A stretch of DNA of 64,000 bases from Sesamum alatum. Lineage: Eukaryota > Streptophyta > Magnoliopsida > Lamiales > Pedaliaceae. The number at the start of each line of letters is the position of its first letter. Position 1 is the stretch's first letter. The notes beneath the pieces were generated by a model that was given only the letters and a program-made list of their open reading frames with translations, was not told the origin of the DNA and made no database searches. The stretch is taken from contig JACGWO010000010.1 of assembly GCA_034509735.1 (NCBI GenBank), positions 12,351,193 through 12,415,192 of the forward strand. The letters run 5' to 3'. The position numbers and the translations under genes are program-made. This document shows positions 32,988-44,749 of the stretch, piece by piece.

Positions 32988-33900
32988 TAACGGGATATGC
33001 TATGTACTTTGCAGATGTCTGTTAAGTGAAATTAGAGCTTCGAAATTAAAAACTGAATCATTATTTATATAAAATTAAAATTTCACTGAGATAATTTCCA
33101 TGTAAAAGAATAAAATTTTATTGATTAGATTTTTGTGGTAAAAGTTTATTAAAATAGATTCAAGCCAAATAATAATTTAACTTTAAAAAATAATTAAAAG
33201 AGGTTAAAAATTATGTCAAATACAAATATTTATAGTTTAAAATCTATTTTATTATTTATACAAAAATAAAATTTCTTTAATAATTCTTTTACTAAAAATA
33301 TTTAATTTTATTTATTATAATTTATGATCAGAGTTTATTAAATATTTTCAAACAAAATAATAATTAAATTTTGAAAAAATAATTATAAAGATGTTGAAAT
33401 TTATTTCAAATATAAATAATTATAATTCGAGACTAATTTATCATTTATATAAGAATAAAATTTATCTTCCATTTTTATTTTAAAAAAGTAAAATTTTATT
33501 TATCATAGTTTGTGGTCAAAGTGTATTAAAACAATTTCGGACCAAACAATAATTTAATGTCAAAAATAATAAAAAACTGTTAAAATTAATTTATCTCAAA
33601 TACCACTAAATAATTTAGAACTTAATTATTTTCTTTTATAAAAAATAAACTTATCTAATACTATATTTTAGAAAATAAAATTTTATTTATTATAGTTGGT
33701 GGTAAAAATTTATTAAAATATTTTTAGATAAAATAAATTATATTAATAATAAATTCATTTTTAAATTGTATTGGGACCAAAAGTGTCCCAAGTTGAATTT
33801 AATGGGACAAAAATAATAACCAGAGTACTTGATCATTTCCCTCCAAATGGCCATTTAACGGACATGTGCAACGCAAATGATATATTCTGTTAATTTTTTT
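32988..33900. mobile_element. Possible TIR element enclosing a 188-bp tandem repeat
   Basis: Left arm 32988-33030 (TTAACGGGATATGCTATG, then TTTGCAGATGTCTGTTAA) resembles the complement of 33846-33895 (TTAACAGAATATATCATTTG, then TTGCACATGTCCGTTAA). The interior is almost all tandem repeat. Ends and target duplication are not clear, so the element call is tentative. Confidence 0.4.
33050..33760. repeat. Diverged tandem repeat, about 188-bp period, nearly four units
   Basis: The landmark GTGGTAAAAGTTTATTAAAA recurs in variants at 33135, 33324, 33512 and 33699 (spacings 189, 188, 187). Within each unit, an AAATAATAATTTAA block, a run ending TTAAAA, and AATAAAATTT recur in the same order. Units are diverged but collinear. 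The sequence is very AT-rich and non-coding. Confidence 0.75.
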
Positions 33901-35259
33901 TATTTTTTTTTTTGTCTTTTCAAAATCTATCCAGGGAGGGTAAGGGGGATTTTTCGATCAGGGTCCCTTCCCATCTCAATATAAAAGCATAAGATGGAGA
34001 AATACAACACATCTTGTAAACTAGAAAATGGAAAGTGCTACTCCCTTAATAAAATATCAACTCCTAAGCAAAGCTAAAAAACTAGAATAAAAGAAAATAA
34101 TTATAACTTTAGGTGGATCTCAAATGAGTTTTGGTAATATCTACATCATTATGGAGCCCAAAGTAGGTTCAATGAAAGACCCATTCCATCAATGACCAGA
34201 TCATATCTTCCGTTGAAAGCTCACAAGCCCAGGAAAAGCAGAGAGGGAAAAAAATCAAAATTTTCTTAACATGACTAACTCAGTCGAATCTGACCTTTTT
34301 ATTGTTGTTTTTATGTAATCTTCTATTATTAGGATTAATATATTATTTAAATTATTGGAATTATATTTGATAACATTTATATGCTCATAGTATTTGCTGA
34401 ACCATGATATAGGTGCTGTGCGCATTAAAGAAAATCAAAAGGATCAAAGTGTGGAATTTAATTTTTCAAACCAACAACTATCCTATTTTTTGACTTTTTT
34501 ATGCTATTTTTCTATTTTCCTTCAAAGTTTTTCTTATTAATTATTTTATTAGGTCCTATTTACTTTGTGTGATAAAGATAAATCGACATTAAAATCAGAA
34601 TAAAAAATTCAAAATTAATAGTAGCTTGCTTACTTTTTTCCGATAGGAAGTAGCATGTTTACTTAGTTAGATTGTGTTGGTTGGATAACAATGTATTCTT
34701 TGTTTACCTTGAGTTATAATACTAGGATTAAGCTGAAATGACGGTATTGGCCTCGAATTTAGTGCAATCTGCATACATCATTAGAAGGAAAGTGATAAAC
34801 ATCGGGCTAGGTTTATAAGGGAATCCTGGCGGTGAGGGAGGTGAACAGCCACCCTGAGGGGTCAAGGTATGACCTGCTTATGGAGTAGTAAGCAATAAGC
34901 TTAGAGAGAGAGAGAGAGAGAGAGAGAGGCAAAGTACTAGCATGCCAGGCACAACCTATTATGGGCTGGTCAATTAGTAGAACAGGGTGTGGCCTGCTGG
35001 GGAGCAACGCAAGGGGTGGAGTTCTCTCGGTTGGTCATTCAGTAGGGCATATTGGAGCTAGGACTTCGATGATGCTATGGTATAGGCGTGGCTGCAAAGG
35101 GCTTAACAGAATATTTACTTGCACAGAGATCACACAGATACCAATGCAGAGCTAGCTGAGCTTTAGCTGCTCGAGAAACATTTGAGCTTTCTATTTGATG
35201 TCCCCTCAAATAATTTTCTTCATAGCCCAAAGATAAGGAAGTGAGCCCTCACTGAGCAG
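33901..35259. other. Spacer with a (GA)n microsatellite
   Basis: AT-rich to about 34740, then more balanced. A (AG)13 tract lies at 34903-34928. I recognise no domain in the short frames around 34960-35155. The base composition suggests decayed element sequence, possibly the missing 5' part of the gypsy element that follows. Confidence 0.5.
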
Positions 35260-38200
35260 CCCAACACATGAAGCTGAAATTCCCTACCGGAGTAGGAGTA
35301 GGAGAAGTCACCGATGACTAGTAGATTGCCCGAAAATGCTACGTCGAATTCGTGAAAGGAGGCAGCAGGAAAGACATGGAGATAGATCTTCCCCAACCCA
35401 GCAGGGAGAAAGGGAAAAGACATATGCAACACGATGAGCAAGGAAACGAGATTCATGCTCGAGTCCAGCCCATCGAGGAACTGATGAGCATTCAGCTAGT
35501 ACCTGGAGAGCCCGACAAAACCACCAAGATCGGCTCCCAGTTAAGCCCCGAGGTGGCAGGGCAACTAACCACCTTTTCGCAGGAGAATGTAGATGTTTTC
35601 GCCTGGACAACTTGGGACCTAGTGGGTATTGACCCCAGCATCGCAGTACATAGCCTGAACTTGGATCCAACCTTCCCTCCTGTGAAACAGAAGAAAAGAC
35701 ATTTCAGTCCTGAGAAGGACAAAGTCATCCAGGAGGAGGTAAGCAAGTTCCTTGATACAGGGCACATCAAGGAGATTCAATTCCCCCAGTGGTTATCCAA
35801 TGTGGTGCCTGTCCCCAAGCCAGGTAATAAATGGTGCATGTGCGTCGATTTTCGTGATGTGAATATAGCATGTCCTAAGGATTTTTATTCCTTACCTTGT
35901 ATCGACCAGCTGGTGGATTCAACCTCTGGTCATGAACTGCAAGTCTAATGGATGCCACGCAGGGTTACCACCAAATTATGCTTAACCCCGACGACCAGAA
36001 ATGTGTAAGCTTCATCACGTCAGGGGAGACATACTGTTATATCGTCATGCCCTTTGGGCTAAAAAATGCAGGTGCCATGTACGAGCGCTTGGTAGACCGC
36101 ATGTTTCGAGAGTAGCTTAGAAGCAATATGGAGGTGTACGTGGACGACATGCCCGTGAAAAGCCGGCAGGCTGGTCAGCACATCACAGATCTTGCTGAAA
36201 TCTTCAGCATTCTCAAGAAATATCACATGAAGCTAAACCTGGCCAAATACGCATTCGATGTTCAGAGTGGTCGATTCCTCGGCTACATGGTGACAGAGAA
36301 GGGTATTGAGGTCAACCTAGGTAAAATGCGAGCATCCAAGAGATGAGACCTCCTGCCAACCTCAGTGAAGTACAGAAGCTTGTATACTACGTCAGTAAGG
36401 TACTGCATGGCACTGAACAGCGATACCTGGAGGTAGAAAGACTGGCATTTGCCCTGGTAATAACTGCTAGAAAATTACGTCCTTACTTTCTATCTCATTC
36501 CATAGCTGCGCGCACTAACACCTCCTTACGAACTACACTGGGCAAAGCAGAGACTTCTGGCAGGATGATTAAATGGGCTATTGAGCTCAGTGAGTATGAT
36601 ATTTCCTACCAACCTAGAACGACTATCAAAGCCCAAGCCTTTGCTGATTTCATGATTGAAACAACGTCGGCTGAAGAAAAGGAAGGAACATGGCTACTCC
36701 ATGTGGATGGCTCCTCCACCTACACGGGCAGCAGAGCAGGTATCCTCCTAACTAGTGCAGAATGAGATGAGCTAGAATTCGCCCTAAGGTTTGACTTCAA
36801 AGCCTCAAACAATGAGGCCGAGTCTGAAGCCCTCGTAGTAGGTATCAAGATGGCACTGGATGCAGGAGCAAGGAACATAATCGCCGAATCCGATTCCCAG
36901 CAGATAACCAATCAGGTAGGAGGCACCTACGATGTCAAGGAGGCCCACATGAAAGGATACCTCCAGGAAATAAGCAACCTCAAAAGCAGACTGAAAAGCT
37001 TTCAGCTTCATCAGATCCCCGCAATGAAAACACCAAGGTCGATTATCTGGCCTGGTTAGCTAGCTCTCTGGCCGACTACAACACTCGTACTATTACAGTA
37101 AGGACCTTTTCTAAAGTTACTCCTGATACTAACGTACATATCTTGCAGATTAGCACAGATTGGAGGAAATCCCTCCTCGATTATCTGTAGGAAGGGATCC
37201 TTCCTACCGAAAAAAATGAAGCAGCCCGTTTGAGAAGCCAGACAGCAAGGTTTACCCTACTGGGAAGAATCCTCTACAAATGAAGCTTCTCCCAGCCATA
37301 CCTCCGACGCCTGTCAGCTGAGGAGGGCAGAACCATGCTCTGGGAAATTCACGAAGGGGCCTATGGATCCCATATAGGTGGCTTGGCCCTTGCAGGGAAA
37401 GTTCTGAGAGTCGGATATTTCTGGCCCACTCTCCGAAAGGATGTGATCAGCTGGGTAAGAATGTGCGAGCAGTGCCAAAAACACGCCCCACTCATCCATG
37501 TGCCAGTTGAGCCCTTCAAAGCACTTTCAGCGCCTTGCCCATTCTCCTAGTGGGGGATGGATATAGTAGGTCCTTTCCCAATCGCATAAGGACAACGTAA
37601 ATTCCTGTTGGTAGTAGTGGACTATTTCAGCAAGTGGGTGGAAGCAGAACCCTTGCCAAAATCACAGAGGACGAAGTGATTAAACTCCTATGGAAAAGCA
37701 TTATTTGCAGGTATGGCTTACCTCGCGTTCTTATCTGTGACAATGGTCGCCAGTTTTAGGGCTGGAGAATTCAGGACTCCTGTGCTGACCTGGGCATCCA
37801 TCAACGCTTCACTTCCGTAGCCTACCCCCAAGCTAACGGGCAGGTAGAAGTTACAAACAGGATCCTGGTGTAAGGTATCAAAACCAGGATAGAGCAAGTA
37901 GGAGGGTAGTGGGTAGACGCCCTGCCCAGCGTGCTATGGTCTCACAGGAACACTCCTAGATCGACTCCAGGAAATACTCCTTTTAACTTGGTGTACGACT
38001 TAGAGGCCGTAATCTCTGCTGAAGCAGGTTTGGAATCCTTCCAGATGCAGCACTTCGAGCAGGAAAGCAATGATGCCTTGCTGCGTACCAACCTGGACCT
38101 TGTTGACGAAATTTGAGAGGATGCTCGAACTCGCATGGAAAAATACAAACAAAAGGTGATCAATGCCTACAACAAAACGGTGAAGAGGGCAGAATTCCAG

Positions 38201-38345
38201 GTGGGAGACCTCATGCTAAGACGAGTCAGTACCTTGAAACCAGTAGGAAAACTGGCTCCCAACTAGGAGGGCCCGAACAAAGTGAGCCGGATTATCAAAT
38301 TTGGAGCTTACAAGCTGCAAGATGTTGATCAACATTTACTGCATG
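35260..38345 (+). pseudogene. Gypsy-1 pol: protease end, RT, RNase H, aRNase H, integrase
   Basis: Protease tail with FPTGVGVGEV (about 35277); RT from about 35480 (WRMCVDFRD-like block reading WCMCVDFRDVN; MPFGLKNA at about 36050; YVDDM at 36137). An internal deletion joins LSEVQKL directly to VYYVSKVLHG (about 36363-36384), removing roughly 100 residues between RT and RNase H. RNase H follows (36390-36700), then a second RNase H-like domain (LHVDGSS... ASNNEAE... SDSQQITNQV, 36690-37060), the integrase zinc region (HEGAYGSHIGG, CEQCQKH; 37345-37490) and core (WGMDIVGPFP, then a decayed NGRQF), and a tail (RNTPRSTPGNTPFNLVYDLE; 37940-38340). Many stops and frameshifts: inactive. Confidence 0.9.
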
Positions 38346-38482
38346 AACCTCAAGAAGTTTTACTCCTGGACACCCTACTTTATGCTCATTACTTTACTAC
38401 CTGCTTGATCAATATTTACTGAATGAATAAAAGAGCAAGTCTTGCTCCTTTGCTATACTCTGCTTTGTCAAACAGGTTAATT

Positions 38483-38797
38483 ACCTTGCTCGCTTCGAGC
38501 CCTAATAAGCCGCCCTGTTGGTGCTCTCTTGCTGGCTTTGAGCCCTAATAAGCCGCCCTACTGGCGCACTCTTGCTAGCTTCAAGCCTTGATAAGCTGCC
38601 ATGTTGGCACATTCTTACTGGCTTCAAGATCTGATAAGCCGCCCTGCTGGCGCACTCTGGCTGGCTTCGAGCCCTAATAAGCCGCCTTGTTGGCGCACTC
38701 TTACTGGCTTCCAGCCCTGATACGCCGCCCTGCTAGCATACTCTTGATGGCTTCGAGCCCTGATAAGCCGCCCTGCTGGCGCACCTCTCCTGGCTGC
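38483..38797. repeat. 43-bp minisatellite downstream of Gypsy-1 pol, about 7 units
   Basis: The unit is close to CTTGCTGGCTTCGAGCCCTA followed by ATAAGCCGCCCTGCTGGCGCACT, recurring with 43-bp spacing from 38485. GGCTTCGAGCC is self-complementary, so each unit can form a small hairpin. Units differ by a few substitutions. Tandem arrays in the 3' untranslated part are a known trait of Tat/Ogre-type elements and can seed genomic satellites. Confidence 0.88.
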
Positions 38798-39162
38798 AAA
38801 ATCCCTAATAAGTCGCCACAGAAAGGGCACATACTTGCTCATTTTTCTAGACTGGAAGTATTAATAACTTGCCCTCACATGCTTACTTATTGCTCACATT
38901 ATCCCCCTACTTTCTATTTGCTAGCACTTACTTACTGCTTCATGCAACAAGTTTTACCCTGCTTCTGCTGGATAAAGCCGCCACTGAAAGGCCGCCAAGT
39001 CGGGCCGGCACCTGCCCTGCTGACGATAGAAGGCTACTGACCAACCTGCTCCATCAGCAGGGGGATCAGACATAAAGGGCCCTTGGCCAACATTTAGGCC
39101 TGCTACCTTGCAACAACAGGTGTTTCTACTACTTAAGTTGCGAACCTCCTAGCAGGTTACTG
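38798..39162. other. Gypsy-1 spacer between minisatellite and inserted LTR
   Basis: Degenerate GCCGCC/CTGCT-rich sequence resembling decayed repeat units (38940-39030), then unique sequence. No gene seen. Confidence 0.5.
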
Positions 39163-41112
39163 TTAGAATAGGTGACCATGAAGCTAATCTTATTAGGCGA
39201 ATTGTAACCTATGTCTGAACAATTTCAAAGTTTTAATAAAACTTGATGAATAAGAAAGTGAAATTCATCTGGCTCATACTTTGTCTGTGTTCACTTTAAC
39301 TGCTTCATAACTGTTCACTACACAAACAAAGCCCACAGACTAAGATTACATTTCGAGGACTAGGACTACGCTTGGAGGTAAGTACATGAAATCAGTTCTA
39401 CCGAATCAGTCTGAAAATTAAGGAATCTCGAAAATGGGTACCGAGAATCCACTTGAGACTTGCACTAAGCATCTGGTGTCATGTTTCATCGACGGGTGAT
39501 GAGGGTCATCTAAGCAGTGTTAGTGGGTCAACTTGCTGGGGAGTGGCTGACTAAGGTGACTCGCGGGAACCGTCTTACGGAGGACCTTGAGTAGGGTCGG
39601 CTAGGTATGACGTGAGTTCTCGGTTCCAACAGTACAGTTCAATCCTTTGAATTGAGGAATTGCTGAGTTTACCTGTACATCGAGACTGTATCTTAGGTAT
39701 GGTGAGAGATTGACAAAATACAGTTGAGTAGTCATAAGCCATATGTAGTGCAGCCACGGTGTGGAATGTGATAGTAGTTTCCAAGAAAGGATCTGTCTCC
39801 TGTTAAGAGCATTGACAGTAGTGTCTTACAGTACTCTGTATATTGTCCCTAAAATCTGTGGCCACAGTAACTGAACAGAAGGGAAGGATTCCCTGCGGCG
39901 TTTGGTATAGGACATACCGACACTTAGGTCCATGATGGGTACCTGCATATCCGTGCCCTAGACCCTAAGTGGTGAGACCGTAGATGAAAGGATAGATGTA
40001 CTATAGAGCCTAAATATTCATCCCCACGCATATTCACCTAGTCTCTAGTGCCATGGACCGTTGCTAGACGGCCACCTATGGTAACGGGCGGATTCTAGGA
40101 ATCCGATCAAGTCTAGTTGAAGGTGAACCTAAAGAGTCACACACAATCCGCACACACAACGTATTTAATTTGGAATTAAATATTTGGAGAAAAGTGGAGC
40201 GATTAAATTAGATTTAATCGGGTCTTTCTTATCTTGGGAAATCAATTCCTTTTATTAGGTGAAAGGAATTTATCTAATAAATTAGATTTATTGAAAATTA
40301 ATTTATGGGCTTAAAATAAATATTAGTATTTATATATTGCCCTTTGGATTATTTAATTAGATTTAAATACTCCATAAATTAATGGATGGTTGAGATTGGA
40401 GAGGGAAATCAATGGCTATGATTGGTTTGACCAAGAAGCTAGAAATTGACTAGGATTTGACTAGGTCAAATCCTATTCCCAGTGGAGTCTTCCAAAGAGT
40501 TGGAATTAGAAGATGCATAAGATTCCTCCTCTATAAATATTCCTAACTCTTCACTTTGGAAGAGATGATGAAACTCAATACACACACACACACACATCAT
40601 CACCGCTGGCCACTCTCCCTCTCTCTTGGCCATTCCCTCCCCATTTTCCTAGATACTCTCTTGTTCTTTTGTGTTATACAATTGAACAAAAGGAGGGTTG
40701 ATCTCGTTAATTAAATAGCGTTTGATCAATCCGTCCTCTCCAAATATCATATACACTTGTTCTTTTGCTAGAACGAGGATCAAGATACGTGGGTAGATTG
40801 CGTGTACGAATTAGAGGGTCTCAAACTCGAGATCATGGAGCAAAATTGGGAACAACGCGAGTAGTGGTTTGAAGTCGAAAACCACAACAGGGTAGGTTTC
40901 CGGTTTAATGTTTTCGCCTCTTCTTTAAACCCTATGGCCTCCATGAATTGTTTGTATGTTTTATTATTCATGAGATACACTGAATGCCCGGGAGATTCAA
41001 GGAAACACCCCTTGAACGTCTTTATTTTAATCTCATTTATGGCATGTTTAAATTCTTGCAATTTTAACTATACCGCGCTTCCGCATTCGCGCTACTCCCG
41101 GGCCGATCCACA
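39163..41112 (+). mobile_element. Long LTR (about 1.95 kb) inserted in Gypsy-1, solo-LTR-like
   Basis: Begins TGTTAGAATAGGTGACCATG, has a + strand TATA box (CTCTATAAATATTCC, about 40530), and ends in a GC-rich block GCGCTACTCCCGGGCCGATC then CACA. Landmarks CACCTAGTCTCTAGTGCCAT and GGACCGTTGCTAGACGGCC (40040-40075), and the GC-rich end, recur in the LTR pieces around Gypsy-2. No primer site or gag follows, so it looks like a solo LTR. No target duplication was found, so the exact ends are uncertain. Confidence 0.6.
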
Positions 41113-41419
41113 CGCCTTTGCAAGCCTTTCAGTTACATCACCCTTATACTTATGCGTAATTTTTTATGAGAAACATCTCTTTCTGACAATTTGGTTTATG
41201 CCAAAACCTTCTTTGCTTACAACAACTAGATTGAGTGAATCCCATTTTTACTATCAAGGCTAAAAAAAGCCTCCTATGTACAAATACTTACCTGCAGGTG
41301 AACAACTCATTTTTTGGGCACCCTAAGCCCATACCAGCAAAACATTTACACTAACATGCAGGAAAGCAAAAACATGGCAGTAGGCACAAAATAAGCTAGG
41401 CAGGAAAGCAAAAATACTC
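41113..41419. other. Spacer between inserted LTR and the antisense gene
   Basis: No clear gene. Read on the minus strand, 41220-41260 gives KMGFTQS, reminiscent of the copia RT/RNase H junction, but it is too short to call. Confidence 0.4.
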
Positions 41420-43352
41420 ACAAAGCGAAGAGGGGGAGAAGGAGGATTCTTGGCATCAAAGTACCAGCAAAAGCAAAAAATATTCAAAGCCCACACCTGG
41501 GTAATAGTATTTCAGAGCCTTATCCACCAAAAGGCTCTAAAACTCTCGAGACTTGGTGTACTCAGCCAGGCTACTCCGCCAAATACCCTCTAGCAAATCT
41601 TGACCTTCTTCGATTTCGAGGTATCGGTGGATCAGCTCCTTCATTTCCTTCTCAACTTGTAGGGCTGCCTGCTCCAAACGGACATGCAAGGAAGTAACCT
41701 CCTCCCGCAGATGGCGCAGGCTGGCAGCATCCTCCTAGCGAGCCTCATCCCTCTTTTGGACAGCTTCCCTCAACCTGCGGTTAGCCTCCTCCAGTTCTTC
41801 CAACCGCTTAAGGGAACCCTCGAACAAAGGACCTTCCTGTTCCAGCCAACTGAACAAGCTGTCCCCCAGCACATAGGCCTGCACAGCAAGAATAAAAGCA
41901 ATCAGGTTACATCCTTCTAGTTCAATTAATTATCATGCACTAGCTTGTTTAGTACAAGCACTTACCCTACTAAGGGGAGTAACAAAGAGACCCAGGGCCT
42001 GAGCTCGGGGCAGGTTGTCTGCATACGTCTTGTCCTGAGGTGGCCAGATCCCTTTCAAAAAATTCACCAGCCCGGCTAGGCTCCCCCTCATCCAGCAGTT
42101 GGGAATAGTCCTCCTGTAGGGACCATTCATGGGAGAGCTTCCTTCGTGCCGCCCTCTCATTAGATGGCCGGGGAGTTCCTGCTCGTGTAACCGGGCGAAG
42201 AGTAGGTGGGGCCAGAGGACCGTGCGGACCCTTAGCCTTCTTGGTGGGGGTTGGGATGGCCTCAGCAGAGATTTTCCTTTGGGGTCTCCGGTGGAGGCCG
42301 AACTTGCAGGAGTGGAACGAGGACTCTTGATCAGGGTTCGCCTTGCAGAGGAGCCAGAACCAGGAGTCGCCTCCGCCTTATCCTACAGCAGCTTCTGGAA
42401 CATTCTTCCTGCACACAACAGGTAAACACCAATATATATATTAACATGCATTTTCTCTAATCAAAATTCTTGCAGCAAGCAAGCAACAAGAAATAGGCTG
42501 CATACCAGCAGCAGGATCCATGCTTGCCACCTTAGGGCTCAGGCCAAACTGGTGGAGATAGCAGGGTGTACATTCTAGCGAGGATCAAAAGGGGAGGCGT
42601 TCAAACGTTCAAGCAAAGCCTGGAAGGCAGTAAGCCATTTTAGGCTGGGTATTTTAACTGATCAAGAGGGTTCACAACCCACGCCTGAGGAAACCTCCAG
42701 GGCTACGGAGAGGAGATAAAAAAAATAGTTGCGTTTCCACTCCTTCACAGAGGACTCGGTGGAAAAAAATCGAGCTTCCCCTCGGGAGGTGAAGTAAAAA
42801 AGACCAGGACCACCTCTCTTCAGCATAAAGAACGAATGAAATTGGGCAGCAGAAGGGACTTCTCCTAAATTGCTCACCAGGATGTAAAAACCTGACAACA
42901 GACTAAAGGACTTGGGAACTAGTTGGTTCAGAGGAATGTTAAACCAAGTGGCCACCTAGCAGAAAAAAAGGGGGATGGGGAATCGAAGGCCTGCCTCTAG
43001 CAAGGTAGAAACACAGAAAACCAGCAGGAAGGAGATGGGGACGAGCTTCAGGAGTAGGGGCCTGGATCCCGTAATCACTAGGTATCCCATACTTATCCCG
43101 GACCCCTACTAAATCCCTTTTAGTCAACCTAGACCTATAGATACAAAAAGCAGCGGCCCCGGTCGAAACCAGAAGGTCCTCCGTCCATTTTCTGTTCCCC
43201 TCCTCTTTGTTGTTTCCCTTCTCCTCACTCTCACCTCCATGGTGGGAGGCAGAGTTAGAAGGTGTGAGATTATCACCACCCTCGTCAGAAGGCTCCAATA
43301 GATTAATCAATACATCTTCTATGGTGTCCCTATTTATGCTACCAGTGCACAT
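41420..43352 (-). pseudogene. Antisense 'putative gypsy type transposon' (Transposase_28-like) gene of Gypsy-1
   Basis: Opposite to pol. From the ATG at 43352 (MCTGSINRDTIEDVLINLLE) the product has an acidic/Ser-rich head, then KYGIPSDYGIQAPTPEARPH and PAGFLCFYLA. After a frameshift near 42950 comes ATWFNIPLNQLVPKSFSLLS, then FFMLKRGGPGLFYF and VKEWKRNYFF (42662-42955). This is the conserved region of the plant PF04195-type family. Further down are a basic, Pro-rich linker (42130-42425) and a coiled-coil tail (EELEEANRRLREAVQKR; 41450-41880). Intron-like gaps and several frameshifts are present. The family's role is unknown; it occurs almost only inside LTR elements. Its counterpart in Gypsy-2 is better preserved. 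Confidence 0.72.
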
Positions 43353-43932
43353 GACTACCAAACAGAGGAAAGCAGGAGGGCGTACCCAGTTTCAAAGCAG
43401 GGGGAAGCAGGGAATTAGAGAAAAGCCCTAGAGAATCTCGAAACCTGCGAGAGGAAAAATCAATTCAGAAAAATTTCTTGCTGGCAAAGAGAGAAAAATT
43501 TGCATAAAAGGGGGAGAAACTTACTCAAACGAAGGCAAAGTGATAGAGAAGGTAACTTCCCCAAGAAAGGGGTTTTATACCCGGACAGACGAAGAGTCCT
43601 ATCCGCGCAGGGCTTAGGCTCTCTCCTCTTTGCTTGGCGGACACGCCCCAATCACGGAACGCGTGCACAGACACGCGCGATAGAAATTCTCTTTCCTTTC
43701 CATTGATAGCAATGATTATCTTGCTAAATCTTCTCTACATGTAAGTTCAAAATCAATTCAAAATCCGCATGTTGTATGCGGGCGATTTCATCAGGAAGCT
43801 CGCGGGGTAGCAGGGAGGAAGTACCACATCAAGGTATTTCCTACTGATGCAGTCAGGTATATAGCTCTTGTGCTAACCTTTACAGGACTCTTATTTCTAC
43901 TCCACCAGTCCGACAGCCAGTCTCGTACTACT
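43353..43932. other. Region between antisense gene start and Gypsy-1 3' LTR
   Basis: About 580 bp that must hold the promoter of the antisense gene. A possible minus-strand TATA-like TATAAAACC lies at about 43570 (complement of GGTTTTATA). Short frames are not credible genes. Confidence 0.45.
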
Positions 43933-43946
43933 GGAGTAGGGGGGAG
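43933..43946 (+). promoter_or_regulatory. Gypsy-1 polypurine tract
   Basis: GGAGTAGGGGGGAG directly before TGATGATGCACC, as expected just upstream of a 3' LTR. Confidence 0.8.
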
Positions 43947-44746
43947 TGATGATGCACCCTCAAATCCACCGAGCCAGCCCAAGAGCTAGGAGTAGGCCTC
44001 CAAGCTGGGCAGTCCAGCAGGCCAGGGCCATCAAGCCCAAAACGGTAATATTTTCATACATAAGCCCAGTTTTAGATGCTAATCTGGCAGGCCCACGAAA
44101 AAGACCCATACAACAAGACTAGTCATCGAACAACTCGAATTCCATGTCGTACAGCTAGCCAACACCTAAATCCACGTCATGTTAAAAGGTCTCCTTCAGA
44201 TTCCTTGTAGATTGGCCAGAATCTGGATGTTTCTCAGCGAGTAACTGCATTCCCGATAAAGCTGGCAGATGTGGCAAGGTCAACTTAAACGGATATATCT
44301 TCACCAATTCAACTCCGATTCATGCGCGGTTTGTTGGGTTAGGAGGCTGACTCTTCAGGATTCCCAACGGTATATGGAATTTAACAAATATTTTCCAAAA
44401 TCGGATTTCAACACTGGCTATAAAAGGAGCACACTGTGCAGTCACTTGGCAACTTCAACTTTAGATTCATTCTATTAGAACTCGACACTTTTCAAGTAAC
44501 ATTTACTCCAGCTTTTACACATGAAATTCTCTCCACTTTTTCCAAATATTCACACACCAATTATCACACTTTTACCATTATTCTCGTCCCCTGCAAGTGT
44601 TCTTTATTTATTCTCAAGTCGAACATTACTGTCTTAAAGCATCGGAGTGCTAACCCCACTCTGTAGGTTAATCTCCCCTACAGTCTATGAACTTTCAAGA
44701 AGATCGCTCGACATTTGGTGGTGATGCTGGACTTCGATACGCATCA
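43947..44746 (+). repeat. Gypsy-1 3' LTR, about 800 bp
   Basis: Begins TGATGATGCACCC and ends ATACGCATCA. TATA-like TATAAAAGG lies at about 44419 (CTGGCTATAAAAGGAGC). With no 5' partner in the window, its ends are set from the polypurine tract and the TG...CA rule. The right edge could be 44746 or 44749. Confidence 0.75.
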
Positions 44747-44749
44747 ACA

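Larger units (their letters stand above)
35260..44746 (+). mobile_element. Ty3/gypsy retrotransposon Gypsy-1 (Tat-like layout), 5'-truncated
   Basis: Order on +: end of protease, RT, RNase H, second RNase H-like domain, integrase (35260-38345), a 43-bp minisatellite (38483-38797), a foreign LTR piece (39163-41112), an antisense spliced gene (43352 down to about 41420), a polypurine tract, and the 3' LTR (43947-44746). The 5' LTR, gag and most of protease are absent. The plan pol / satellite / antisense ORF / LTR matches Gypsy-2 in this window. Antisense ORFs downstream of pol are known from Tat-lineage elements such as Grande and Retand. Confidence 0.82.

Noticed and set aside
34961..35155. 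65-codon frame upstream of Gypsy-1 pol
   Set aside because: No similarity that I recognise to Gag or any host protein; composition fits decayed sequence.
38483..38797. Regularly spaced repeats considered as a CRISPR-like array
   Set aside because: Repeats are directly contiguous with no unique spacers, in a plant retroelement. It is a minisatellite.
40560..40600. (CA)n and CATCATCACC tract considered as a regulatory element
   Set aside because: A simple repeat within the LTR leader, with no further support.
44640..44746. Possible start of a host gene after Gypsy-1
   Set aside because: The sequence ends in a CATCA LTR-type terminus and has no frame. It is better explained as the 3' LTR end.
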